Assembly (NCBI RefSeq): GCF_965213555.1
Contig: NZ_OZ243890.1
Coordinates: 2,170,001-2,234,000 of the forward strand
Length of the DNA: 64,000 bases
From: Acuticoccus sp965213555
Lineage (GTDB): Bacteria; Pseudomonadota; Alphaproteobacteria; Rhizobiales; Amorphaceae
Direction of reading: 5' to 3'
Part shown: positions 26,171-34,126 of the stretch, in pieces
Layout of the letters: each line of letters starts with the position of its first letter
How positions within the stretch are numbered: position 1 is the first letter of the stretch
Translations under genes and position numbers: made by a program
Notes under the pieces: model-generated
Told to the model about the DNA's origin: nothing
The model's input: the letters and a program-made list of their open reading frames with translations, nothing else
Database searches by the model: none

Positions 26171-27114
26171 TGGATCTTCCCACGGGCCTCCAGGGCTCGC
26201 GGCACGAGGCGTTCGCGCGCTCCGTGCTCATGACCCTCGCGCAGCCGCAGAAGAGCGTCGAGCCGCGCTGGCTCTACGACGCCGTCGGCGCCAAGCTGTT
26301 CGAGGCGGTCAGCCAGAGCGACCATTACTATCCGACGCGCACCGAGCTCGCCCTCCTCGACGAGGCTGCGGCCGAGATCGCCGATGCCCTCGGCGAGGGC
26401 GTCACCATCGTTGAGCCTGGCAGCGGCGAGGCGCTGAAGGTCCGCACGCTTCTGTCGGCGCTCGGGGCCCGGGCGCGCGGCTACGTCCCCATCGACATCG
26501 CGGCCGAGCAGCTCGAGCGCGTGGCGGCCGCCGTCGGCAAGGCGTACCCGCAGCTCGTGGTGACGCCTGTGGAAGCGGACTTCTTCCGACCCTTCACCAT
26601 GCCGCGGGTGGACGGCCCGGTGGTGTTCTTTCCCGGGTCGACGATCGGCAACATGAGCGAGGCGGACGGTCGCGCCTTCCTCAGAAGCATCCTCGACAGC
26701 GCGGGCGCGGATCGCCTCCTCGTCGGGTTCGACCTTCTGAAGGACCCCGACGCGCTCCTCGCCGCCTACGACGACCCGGTCGGCATCTCCGCGGCGTTCG
26801 CCAAGAACGTGCTGCAGCGCATGAACCGCGAGCTCGGAGCGACGTTCGACCTGTCCCGCTGGGCCTACCGCGCCTCGTTCGACGCGCCGAGTTCCTCCAT
26901 CGTCATGGAGCTCGTCGCCCAGGAGGACACGATGGTCGTCGTCGCCGGGCGGTCGTTCGCCATCCGGGGCGGCGAGACGATCCACACCGAGGACAGCCGC
27001 AAGTACACCGCGGAAAGCTTCGCCGGCTTCGCCCGCGGCGCCGGGCTTGCACCCTTGCGCACGTGGACGGACGCGGAGGACGCCTTTGCGGTCATGCTTC
27101 TGCAGCGCGCCTGA
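26170..27114 (+). CDS. egtD: L-histidine N(alpha)-methyltransferase EgtD
   Basis: 314-residue SAM-dependent enzyme that trimethylates histidine to hercynine, the first step of ergothioneine synthesis. Family segments include PQKSVEPRWLYDAVGAKLFEAVSQSDHYYPTRTE at the start, IVEPGSGEALKVRTLLSAL (SAM site, about 78-96), VVFFPGSTIGNMSEADGRAFLRSI and the C-terminal ETIHTEDSRKYTAESFAGFARGAGL. Its ATG shares a base with the egtB stop, so the pair is translationally coupled. With EgtB it gives the core ergothioneine route; EgtA, EgtC and EgtE homologues are not in the window. Confidence 0.96.
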   Translation: MDLPTGLQGSRHEAFARSVLMTLAQPQKSVEPRWLYDAVGAKLFEAVSQSDHYYPTRTELALLDEAAAEIADALGEGVTIVEPGSGEALKVRTLLSALGARARGYVPIDIAAEQLERVAAAVGKAYPQLVVTPVEADFFRPFTMPRVDGPVVFFPGSTIGNMSEADGRAFLRSILDSAGADRLLVGFDLLKDPDALLAAYDDPVGISAAFAKNVLQRMNRELGATFDLSRWAYRASFDAPSSSIVMELVAQEDTMVVVAGRSFAIRGGETIHTEDSRKYTAESFAGFARGAGLAPLRTWTDAEDAFAVMLLQRA

Positions 27115-27181
27115 GCCTGCAGATCATTCTCCGGCCCAGAGCACGGGAACGGCGAGTGCGGCTGACACGCACCAGCGCAGC

Positions 27182-27484
27182 TCACGGGGCTGGTCCGTCC
27201 CGCGGCTTGACAATGGGAGAGGTGCGCGTTGACCTCGTCGGGCTTCGAGGTGGTGGCCGCGAGGTGGCGTAGCGACTCGAAGTTGCGAGCTCGCGCTGCA
27301 TGCATCGGGCGCCGTCGGCCCGTTGCTCGCAGTGCTTGACGATCTGTCTGTAGATCATCTTTGGCAGGCCGCAACGTGGGTCGTCGGCGTTGCAGGCTGC
27401 GGTCGGATCGCTGGACGCGGTGACGGGCCAAATGGCAAGTACGAGCGCGGACGCGAGGCGCGCGGACCGACGACGTCGGGTCAT
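27182..27484 (-). CDS. Small hypothetical secreted protein
   Basis: 100-residue open frame that I do not recognise. It begins MTRRRRSARLASALVLAIWPVTASSDP, a good signal peptide, followed by a short region with four cysteines (ACNADDPRC and HCEQRADGARC), which could form two disulfides. The tail is a low-complexity run of Pro, Arg and Thr that may not be significant. AGGA lies seven bases before the ATG and the DNA upstream (27485-27545) is AT-richer than its surroundings, as expected of a promoter. It stands alone in a 590-base gap, so a chance frame cannot be excluded. Confidence 0.42.
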   Translation of the reverse strand: MTRRRRSARLASALVLAIWPVTASSDPTAACNADDPRCGLPKMIYRQIVKHCEQRADGARCMQRELATSSRYATSRPPPRSPTRSTRTSPIVKPRDGPAP

Positions 27485-27703
27485 GGCGAGGTCCTGAGCA
27501 AAACATCTGAAGTAAAAGTCTGCTTAGGATACGAGCACGGAACGTGCGCGCTGGCTGGGTGCTCGCCGTTAAACCTTCGTGAAGATGGCGCTCCGCCCGG
27601 TCATCAGCGTATGCGGTAGGTTCCTTCGGGCGAAATCGGCGTTACCGCCGACGCGCCCACCGGCGTAAACGTTTCTGCCGAGCGTCCGCCAGGTGTCAGC
27701 CGG

Positions 27704-27994
27704 TCAGCTGACCAACACGGCGTAGTTGTTGACGATCAGCCGCTCCAGGAAGAACAGGCCGAGGAGAAGCACCAGCGGCGACAGGTCGAGCCCGCCAAGG
27801 TCGGGCAGGACGCGGCGGATCGGGCGCAGCGCCGGCTCCGTCAGGCGGTAGAGGGTGCGGCCGATGACGTCGATCACCTGGTTGCGCGGGTTGACCACGT
27901 TGAAGGCGTAGAGCCAGGAGAAGATGGCGGAGGCGATCACGATCCACTTGTAGAGGCCGATGATCGTGAGGAAGAGCTCGATGATGGAGGCCAT
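27704..27994 (-). CDS. YggT-family membrane protein
   Basis: 96-residue integral membrane protein with two hydrophobic segments (MASIIELFLTIIGLYKWIVIASAIFSWLYAF and LVLLLGLFFLERLIVNNYAVLV). The conserved NPRNQVIDVIGRTLYRLTEPALRPIRRVLPDLGGLDLSPLV is the YggT signature between them. Function is unsettled, with roles proposed in osmotic stress and cell-division or secretion neighbourhoods. The stop codon lies inside a perfect 12-base palindrome, GGTCAGCTGACC, at 27702-27713. Confidence 0.93.
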   Translation of the reverse strand: MASIIELFLTIIGLYKWIVIASAIFSWLYAFNVVNPRNQVIDVIGRTLYRLTEPALRPIRRVLPDLGGLDLSPLVLLLGLFFLERLIVNNYAVLVS

Positions 27995-28085
27995 TGTCCG
28001 CCTTTGACGTTTCCCGGGTAGTTAGCGGCGCGGCCGCGCAGCGCAAGCGAGGCGGCATCGCGCACCGCCGGAGCGCTGGAGGAGG

Positions 28086-30488
28086 TCAGGCGCGCAATCG
28101 CGCGCCGGTGGCCTTCGCCACCGCCGAGACGATCGCCTCGGACACGGCGTCGATGTCGCGCTCGGTAAGCGTGCGCTGGGTGGGCTGCAGCGTCGCCTCC
28201 ACGGCGACGGACTTGTGACCGTCCGGCACCCCGGCGCCGCGGTAGACGTCGAACACCGTCACGTCGGCGACGACGTCGCGGCGTGCGCTACGGGCGGCCC
28301 GGGTGATCGCCTTGGCGTCCGTCTCCTCGGTGACGACGAAGGCGAAGTCGCGCCGCACCGGCATCAGGTCGGAGGCGTCGAGCGCCGGCTTCTTGGTGGC
28401 CTTGCGCCGCGCCTCGGGTACCGCCTCGAGGGTCAGCTCGAACGCGACGACCCGCTCGGGGGCGTCCATCTCCGCGAGCAGCCCAGGGTGGAGCTCGCCG
28501 AAGTGGCCGAGGACGTTCGAGCCGAGCCGCAGCGTGCCGGAGCGGCCGGGATGGTAGTGCGCCGGCGCGTCGCGGGTGACCTCGGCGCGGTCGGCCGGAC
28601 CGCCGATCGCCGCGAGCGCGGCGAGGAGGTCGGCCTTCGCGTCGAAGGCGTCGACGGCGCGTCCGTCGTGGGACCAGTGCCGTGCCCTCGCGGAGAGCCG
28701 GCGCCGCCCCTGGCGCACGCCGGCGGCCTGCGTCGTCTGGTCGGACGGCTCGTCGCCGGCGAACACCTGCCCCACCTCGAACAGCGCGAGGTCGCCGAAG
28801 CCGCGGTTCACGTTGCGCGTCACCGCGCGCACGAGGCCGGGCAGCAGGCTAGGCCGCATGTCGGACAGCGCCTCGGCGATCGGGTTGGCGAGCCGGAGCG
28901 ACGGGTCGCCGCCGCCGAAGCGCACGGCGTCCTGGTGGCCGACGAAGGACCACGTCACCGCCTCCACCATGCCCTGCGCGGCGAGCGCGCGCCGCGCCGT
29001 GGCGACGCGCTGCTGCCGCGACGTCAGCACCTTCGGCGCCACCGCTGTGGCTCGGGGCAGGGGCGCCGGGGCCACGTCGTCGATGCCGACGATGCGCACG
29101 ACCTCCTCGACGAGGTCCGCCTTGCCCTCCACGTCCGGCCGCCAGGACGGCGTCGCGACGCGCCAGGGCGAGGCGGAGGTGTCGACGGTGAAGCCGAGCT
29201 GCTCGAGGATCTCCGCCTGCCTCTCGGATGGCACGCCGACGCCGGACAGGCGGGCGACCTCCGTCGGCGGGAGCGCGATGGTCCGCGACCCGTCGGGGAT
29301 CTCCCCAGCGAGGCGGATGGGGCCCGCGGTGCCGCCGCACAGCTCGAGGATCATCGACGTCGCACGCTCCAGGCCCGCCAGCGTGTCGGCGGGGTCGACG
29401 CCGCGCTCGAAGCGGTGGCGGGCGTCGGAGTTGATCGACAGCGCGCGACCCGTGCGCGCGATGTTGCCCGGGTCCCACAGCGCGGCCTCGACGAGGACGC
29501 GGCTGGTCGCCTCGGTGCAGCCCGACGCCTCGCCGCCCATGATGCCGGCGATGGACTCCACGCCGGTCGCGTCGGCGATCACGCACGCGCCGCCGTCGAG
29601 CGCGTAGGTGCGGCCGTCGAGCGCCTCCACCGTCTCGCCGTCCACGGCACGCCGCACGGTGAGGTCGCCCGACACGCGGTCGGCGTCGAACACGTGCAGC
29701 GGCCGGGCGGTGTCGTAGGTGACGTAGTTGGTGACGTCCACCAGGCGATTGATCGGACGCAGGCCGATGGCGATCAGCCGGCGTTGCAGCCAGTCCGGAG
29801 AGGGGCCGTTCGCGACGCCCTCGACGAGGCGCAGCGCGAAGGCGGGGCACAGGTCCGGCGCGTCGATGACGACCCGTGGCGCCTCGGGTCCGCGTGCGTC
29901 CACGGGCGTCCCGTCGAGGGGGCGCAGGCTGCCGAGGCCGGCGGCGGCGAGGTCCCGGGCGATCCCGCGCACGCCGAGGCAGTCCGGCCGGTTGGGGGTG
30001 ACGGCGACGTCGATGACGGGATCGCCGAGCTCGGCCCATGCGGCGTACGGCGTGCCCACCGGCGCATCGGGGGCGAGGTCGACGATGCCCTCGTGCTCGT
30101 CCGACAGCCCCATCTCGCGTTCGGAAAGCATCATGCCGTGGGACTCGACCCCGCGGATCGTGCCGACGGCGAGGTCGACCGCGGTGCCCGGGATGTGTGT
30201 GCCGGGCGGCGCGAACACGCCGACGAGCCCGGCCCGGGCGTTCGGCGCCCCGCACACGACCTGGATGCCGTCGCCCGCGCCGAGGTCCACCTTGAGGACG
30301 CGCAGCCGGTCCGCGTTGGGGTGCGGCTCGGCGGTCAGGACACGGGCGATGACGAACGGCGCGAGCGCGGCCGCGCGGTCCTCGACCCCCTCGACCTCGA
30401 GGCCGATCGCGGTGAGCCGCTCGACGATCGCCTCGAGGGAGGCCTTGGTGTCGAGGTGATCCCTGAGCCAGGACGGGGTGAACTTCAT
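28086..30488 (-). CDS. pheT: Phenylalanine--tRNA ligase beta subunit
   Basis: 800-residue beta subunit of the alpha2-beta2 PheRS that charges tRNAPhe. Domains in order: B1/tRNA-binding (EMAPII-like, about 39-148), B3/B4 with editing site (about 200-375), B5 DNA-binding-like (about 400-475), the catalytic-like B6/B7 and the C-terminal anticodon-binding FDX-ACB domain (about 700-800, RRDFAFVVTEETDAKAI). It begins 121 bases after the DUF922 gene that separates it from pheS. Length and domain order are normal. Confidence 0.97.
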   Translation of the reverse strand: MKFTPSWLRDHLDTKASLEAIVERLTAIGLEVEGVEDRAAALAPFVIARVLTAEPHPNADRLRVLKVDLGAGDGIQVVCGAPNARAGLVGVFAPPGTHIPGTAVDLAVGTIRGVESHGMMLSEREMGLSDEHEGIVDLAPDAPVGTPYAAWAELGDPVIDVAVTPNRPDCLGVRGIARDLAAAGLGSLRPLDGTPVDARGPEAPRVVIDAPDLCPAFALRLVEGVANGPSPDWLQRRLIAIGLRPINRLVDVTNYVTYDTARPLHVFDADRVSGDLTVRRAVDGETVEALDGRTYALDGGACVIADATGVESIAGIMGGEASGCTEATSRVLVEAALWDPGNIARTGRALSINSDARHRFERGVDPADTLAGLERATSMILELCGGTAGPIRLAGEIPDGSRTIALPPTEVARLSGVGVPSERQAEILEQLGFTVDTSASPWRVATPSWRPDVEGKADLVEEVVRIVGIDDVAPAPLPRATAVAPKVLTSRQQRVATARRALAAQGMVEAVTWSFVGHQDAVRFGGGDPSLRLANPIAEALSDMRPSLLPGLVRAVTRNVNRGFGDLALFEVGQVFAGDEPSDQTTQAAGVRQGRRRLSARARHWSHDGRAVDAFDAKADLLAALAAIGGPADRAEVTRDAPAHYHPGRSGTLRLGSNVLGHFGELHPGLLAEMDAPERVVAFELTLEAVPEARRKATKKPALDASDLMPVRRDFAFVVTEETDAKAITRAARSARRDVVADVTVFDVYRGAGVPDGHKSVAVEATLQPTQRTLTERDIDAVSEAIVSAVAKATGARLRA

Positions 30489-30609
30489 GGTCGACCGGTG
30501 CGCTTCGGATCTGCGCCGGCCGACGACGGCGACGCGCCTCCTTCAACCACGGCCGGACCCCGCACGCCACCCTCGCCGCGGTTGCCGTCCTGCAACGCTC
30601 AGGCCGGGG

Positions 30610-31221
30610 TCACGCCGGGCCGAGCGTGTAGCCATTGCGGCGCAGGTATCGGCGGAAGCGGGGCTCGTCGGTGGCGTCGAACAGCTCCTGCTCCTCGCGC
30701 AGCCGCTGAAACAGGCCGGCGAAGTCGCGCGAGGCCTCCGCGTCGAGCTTCTGGCAGGTGGGCGCCGTGGATCGGCGGAACACGCCCTCCAACAACCGCG
30801 CGTACTTCTGGCTGATGCGGATGTGGCCGGCCTCGTGGATCGAGGCGTAGCGTGCCAGGACGTCCCACTTGCGCTGCAGGTCAGGGGACGCGCGGTTGCG
30901 GTCCCTCTGGCGCCACTCCGGCAAGATGACCTCGGCCCGTAGCCCGACGCGCCCGGTGCTGTTGTACCGGCAGCGTCCGGCCTCCTCGACCGGCTCGAAG
31001 GAGTGCAGGTAGTTGTACTCGACCGCCGCGAACGCGCGCGCCGGCGAGCCGGGGATGGGCGGCCCGTGCGCACTCGCCGAGCGCTGCAGTGAGTTCAACG
31101 AGTCCCCGGAGACCTCGTAGGTGGAGACGGATACCTCCGTCGGCGGCGCCGCGACGCAGCTCGCGAGTGCGAGCAGCCCGAAGGACGCAACGAGACGGGA
31201 CAGTCCTCGCCCGAGCCTCAT
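30610..31221 (-). CDS. DUF922 predicted zinc-dependent lipoprotein protease
   Basis: 203-residue protein with a lipoprotein signal (LVASFGLLALASC, lipid cysteine at residue 22) and the DUF922 domain, annotated as a predicted secreted Zn-dependent protease. The metal-binding HEAGH lies at residues 129-133 in YASIHEAGHIRISQKYARLL, preceded by the conserved region with VILPEWRQRDRNRASPDLQRKWD. No peptidase activity is established for the family. Its ATG overlaps the pheS stop by four bases, so it is translated from the pheS mRNA, an odd place for an envelope protein between the two PheRS subunits. Confidence 0.85.
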   Translation of the reverse strand: MRLGRGLSRLVASFGLLALASCVAAPPTEVSVSTYEVSGDSLNSLQRSASAHGPPIPGSPARAFAAVEYNYLHSFEPVEEAGRCRYNSTGRVGLRAEVILPEWRQRDRNRASPDLQRKWDVLARYASIHEAGHIRISQKYARLLEGVFRRSTAPTCQKLDAEASRDFAGLFQRLREEQELFDATDEPRFRRYLRRNGYTLGPA

Positions 31222-32324
31222 CGGGACAGGCCACCGGCGAGCGACGGACGGTCGAGCGGCGCGAAGCCGTAGTGCGTAAGCCAGCGCACGTCCGCCTCGA
31301 AGAGGTCGCGGAGGTCCGGCATGCCGTACTTCAGCATCGCGAGGCGGTCGATGCCCATGCCCCAGGCGAACCCCTGGTGGACGTCGGGGTCGAGCCCGCA
31401 GTTGGCCAGCACGTTGGGGTGGACCATGCCCGAGCCGAGGATCTCGAGCCAGTCGTCGCCGGCGCCGAGCTCGATGCCGGCGGAAGAGCGGCGGCAGCGG
31501 ATGTCCACCTCGTAGGACGGCTCGGTGAACGGGAAGTAGGAGGGCCGGAAGCGCATGGCGGCGTCCTCCACCTCGAAGAAGGCACGGCAGAACTCGGTCA
31601 GCACCCACTTGAGGTGGCCGACGTGGCTGGTCTCGTCGACGACGAGGCCCTCGACCTGGTGGAACATCGGCGTGTGCGTCTGGTCCGAATCGCAGCGGTA
31701 GGTGCGGCCGGGCGCGATGATCCGGATGGGCGGCCGCTGCGCCAGCATCGTGCGGACCTGCACCGGCGAGGTGTGCGTGCGCAGGAGCCGGCGCGTCCCG
31801 TCCGCCCGCTCGGGCAGGAAGAACGTGTCGTGCATGTCCCGGGCGGGATGGCCCTCGGGGAAGTTCAGCTTGGTGAAGTTGAGGTCGTCGGTCTCGATGT
31901 CCGGTCCCTCGGCGATGGCGAAGCCGAGGTCGGCGAAGATCGCCGTCAGCTCGTCCCACACCTGGCTGATTGGATGGATGCGTCCCGACACGATGGGCGC
32001 AGGCTCGGTCTCCAGCGTGACGTCGACGCGCTCCTCGGCCAGCCGACGCTGCAACGCCTCGGCGACGAGGGCCTCGCGCCGTGCACCGACGGCGTCCGCG
32101 ACGCGTGCCTTGAGGCCGTTCAGCGCCGGGCCCATCACGCGCCGCTCGTCCGCGCTCATAGCGCCGAGCGTCTTCATGCGTTCCGACACGGCGCCCCGCT
32201 TGCCGAGCGCTGCGACGCGCACCGCCTCGAGCGCCGCCTCGTCCGCCGCGGCGTCGATGGCAGCGAGGGTCTCGCGCTCGATCGCCGCAAGGTCTTCGGG
32301 GAGGGGAGCAGCGGGTGCGTCCAT
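31218..32324 (-). CDS. pheS: Phenylalanine--tRNA ligase alpha subunit
   Basis: 368-residue catalytic subunit of PheRS. The N-terminal coiled coil (about 1-85) binds tRNA. The class II motifs follow: motif 1 around HPISQVWDELTAIFADLGFAIAEGPDIETDDLNF, motif 2 in TSPVQVRTML...RIIAPGRTYRCDSDQTHTPMFHQVEGLVV, and motif 3 GFAWGMGIDRLAMLKYGMPDLRDL near the end. I use the ATG of MDAPAAPLPEDL; a TTG 12 bases upstream is in frame. In many bacteria pheST follows rpmI-rplT directly, but here an oppositely oriented gene lies between. Confidence 0.97.
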   Translation of the reverse strand: MDAPAAPLPEDLAAIERETLAAIDAAADEAALEAVRVAALGKRGAVSERMKTLGAMSADERRVMGPALNGLKARVADAVGARREALVAEALQRRLAEERVDVTLETEPAPIVSGRIHPISQVWDELTAIFADLGFAIAEGPDIETDDLNFTKLNFPEGHPARDMHDTFFLPERADGTRRLLRTHTSPVQVRTMLAQRPPIRIIAPGRTYRCDSDQTHTPMFHQVEGLVVDETSHVGHLKWVLTEFCRAFFEVEDAAMRFRPSYFPFTEPSYEVDIRCRRSSAGIELGAGDDWLEILGSGMVHPNVLANCGLDPDVHQGFAWGMGIDRLAMLKYGMPDLRDLFEADVRWLTHYGFAPLDRPSLAGGLSR

Positions 32325-32528
32325 GAGCGGTCCCAACGTTTACCGGACTTTAGCAAGCCAGGCGCCAATCGGAAGGCCGACCGCGACCGCGCGTTGCCGC
32401 ACCGACCTCGATCGCCGTGGAGCGTTGCCGTTCGGCGACAACCACCGGTGCGTCCCACGACGGCGCGCTTGGCGGTCCCCGTCCGATGGTGTAGCGCGCG
32501 AAGGATGCATGAGGCTGGGAGGCGGACG

Positions 32529-33176
32529 ATGCGCGAGGCCAGTGCGACGACGACGCCGGACGTGCGCACCGTGACGCCGTGGTCGATGCTGGGCATGTCG
32601 GGGCTCGCCGAGATCGTCGGCGTGTCGACGGCGCTCGCCGTCGCCTACGTCGCCGTCGCCGTGCTGCTGGCGGGTGCGCCGGGGATGGTTGCCGCGGTCG
32701 TCGTGGCGGGGGTGCTCTACTGGACGTTCCTGGAGTACTTGCTGCACCGCTTCGTGCTGCACTGGGAGCCCGAGCGTCCGGCGCTGCGCCTAGTGCGGCG
32801 CTGCTTCCCGAGCCATCGCTCGCACCACGACGCGCCGCTCGCCGAGCGCATCAACATCATGCTGCAGCTGCGCATCACGCTCGGCCTGACGCTCGCCTAC
32901 ACCGCGGCGCTGTGGGCGTGCGGGCTGCCGCTCGCGGTGGCGCTGGCGCTCAACGCCGGCATCCTCGTCGGCTACCAGGCCTATGAGGTGGTCCACGTCG
33001 CCTGCCACCACCTGCCCATGAGGAACGCTTGGGCGGCGCGGCTGAAGCGGCATCATGCGATCCATCACCACCGCGACGAGACGGTGAACTTCGGGGTCAC
33101 GACGACGGTGTGGGACCACGTGTTCCGCACCGCCTGGCAGCCGCGAACGCGCGCGGTGTCGGCCACCGCGGCTTGA
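32529..33176 (+). CDS. Sterol desaturase / fatty acid hydroxylase superfamily protein
   Basis: 215-residue integral membrane di-iron enzyme candidate. The histidine clusters of the FA_hydroxylase family are all present: HRFVLH, HRSHH, HVACHH and HHAIHHH. Four hydrophobic segments flank them. The substrate could be a fatty acid, carotenoid or hopanoid; nothing in the neighbourhood decides. GGGAGG lies eight bases before the ATG. It runs opposite to the ribosomal-protein and pheST genes on either side and converges on rplT across a strong inverted repeat. Confidence 0.88.
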   Translation: MREASATTTPDVRTVTPWSMLGMSGLAEIVGVSTALAVAYVAVAVLLAGAPGMVAAVVVAGVLYWTFLEYLLHRFVLHWEPERPALRLVRRCFPSHRSHHDAPLAERINIMLQLRITLGLTLAYTAALWACGLPLAVALALNAGILVGYQAYEVVHVACHHLPMRNAWAARLKRHHAIHHHRDETVNFGVTTTVWDHVFRTAWQPRTRAVSATAA

Positions 33177-33193
33177 GCCTTCGCACCGACCAC

Positions 33194-33226
33194 TCAGCGG
33201 CCCGCCCTCCGCGGTCGGGCCGCTGA
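33194..33226. terminator. Bidirectional terminator between the hydroxylase gene and rplT
   Basis: TCAGCGGCCCG (33194-33204) pairs exactly with CGGGCCGCTGA (33216-33226), an 11-bp stem with an 11-base loop. It lies between two convergent stop codons, 18 bases after one and 13 before the other, the classic position for a shared terminator. There is no U tract on either side. Confidence 0.7.
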
Positions 33227-33238
33227 CAGGTCATCGGG

Positions 33239-33622
33239 TCAGCTCGCGGGCCGGCCCGAAAGGTCGGCGGGCAGCGCTCCGCGCGCCTGCTCCACGATCG
33301 CCGCGAACGCCGTCGGCTCGTTCATGGCAAGGTCGGCCAGCACCTTGCGGTCCACCTCGATGCCGGCCTTGTTGAGCCCGTCCACCAGCCGCGCGTAGGT
33401 GAGCCCCAGGGGGCGGACCGCGGCGTTGATCCGCTGGATCCACAGGGCGCGGAAGTTGCGCTTCTTCACCTTGCGGTCGCGGTAGGCGTACTGGTTCGCC
33501 CGCTCCACCGCCTGCTTGGCGACGCGGATCGTGTTCTTGCGCCGGCCGTAGTACCCCTTGGCCTGCTTGAGCACCTTCTTGTGCTTGGCGTGGGCGGTGA
33601 CGCCGCGCTTCACGTGAGCCAT
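33239..33622 (-). CDS. rplT: 50S ribosomal protein L20
   Basis: 127-residue ribosomal protein L20, which binds 23S rRNA early in large-subunit assembly. The basic N-terminal arm MAHVKRGVTAHAKHKKVLKQAKGYYGRRKNTIRVAKQAVERA and the globular domain with RDRKVKKRNFRALWIQRINAAVR are typical; length is normal with a short C-terminal extension. It starts three bases after the rpmI stop. Confidence 0.98.
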   Translation of the reverse strand: MAHVKRGVTAHAKHKKVLKQAKGYYGRRKNTIRVAKQAVERANQYAYRDRKVKKRNFRALWIQRINAAVRPLGLTYARLVDGLNKAGIEVDRKVLADLAMNEPTAFAAIVEQARGALPADLSGRPAS

Positions 33623-33625
33623 GGG

Positions 33626-33829
33626 TCAGCCTCGGGCGTAGGGCAGGAAGGACTTGACGATCCGCGCGTCGGGATCGGACAGCGTCGTCGTCCCGCGCGC
33701 GTTGCGGATGAACTTCGGCGTGCGCTTGATCATGCCGTGCCGCTTGCCGGCCTGCGCGGTCTTCACCTTGCCGGTCGCGGTCACCTTGAAGCGCTTCTTC
33801 GCGCCGGACTTCGTCTTCATCTTGGGCAT
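33626..33829 (-). CDS. rpmI: 50S ribosomal protein L35
   Basis: 67-residue, strongly basic ribosomal protein L35 (MPKMKTKSGAKKRFKVTATGKVK, then KRHGMIKRTPKFIRNARGTTTLSDPDARIVKSFLPYARG). It leads the rpmI-rplT operon. infC, which precedes rpmI in many bacteria, is not upstream here; an ABC exporter gene runs the opposite way instead. Confidence 0.97.
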   Translation of the reverse strand: MPKMKTKSGAKKRFKVTATGKVKTAQAGKRHGMIKRTPKFIRNARGTTTLSDPDARIVKSFLPYARG

Positions 33830-33951
33830 TTGCGCTCCGTACGTGCGGCCGCCGCGGCATGCCCTTCCCGGACATCGACCGTGCGCTCGGCCGAGATCGC
33901 GCCATGGCGCTTGCCGGGTGTGGCCGGGCGACCCTTTCGAAAGAAGCGCCG

Positions 33952-33980
33952 CATATAGCCGCTCGCGCGCTGCGCCGCAA
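33952..33980 (-). promoter_or_regulatory. Possible rpmI-rplT promoter
   Basis: Read on the reverse strand, TTGCGG (33980-33975) is followed after 17 bases by TATATG (33957-33952), a fair -35/-10 pair about 120 bases before the rpmI start. The match is partial and no other evidence is available. CTTTCGAAAG just downstream forms a perfect palindrome in the leader. Confidence 0.35.
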
Positions 33981-34126
33981 CCGAGGAGCCGATGGTCCGC
34001 CCCAAGCCAGCCACCGCGCACATGCTGCAACCCAGCCAGGCTGGCGGCATTGGTCGGGATGGGGCAAGGGATGGGCCTGCGAGCGCGCCGAGGCTGGCGC
34101 CGCGGACGCTGCAGGGGGAGGCGCGC

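Noticed and set aside
28028..28039. GCGCGGCCGCGC palindrome after yggT
   Set aside because: Short GC-only palindromes are expected by chance here; no other support for a function.
28215..30815. An 866-codon forward frame
   Set aside because: Antisense to pheT; the reverse strand encodes a complete, conserved protein.
32325..32528. Attenuator with a Phe-rich leader peptide upstream of pheS
   Set aside because: No short frame with consecutive Phe codons followed by a terminator hairpin was found.
33992..34126. 45-residue N-terminal extension of the ABC transporter
   Set aside because: No ribosome-binding site at its ATG, whereas GGGGGAG precedes GTG 34127.
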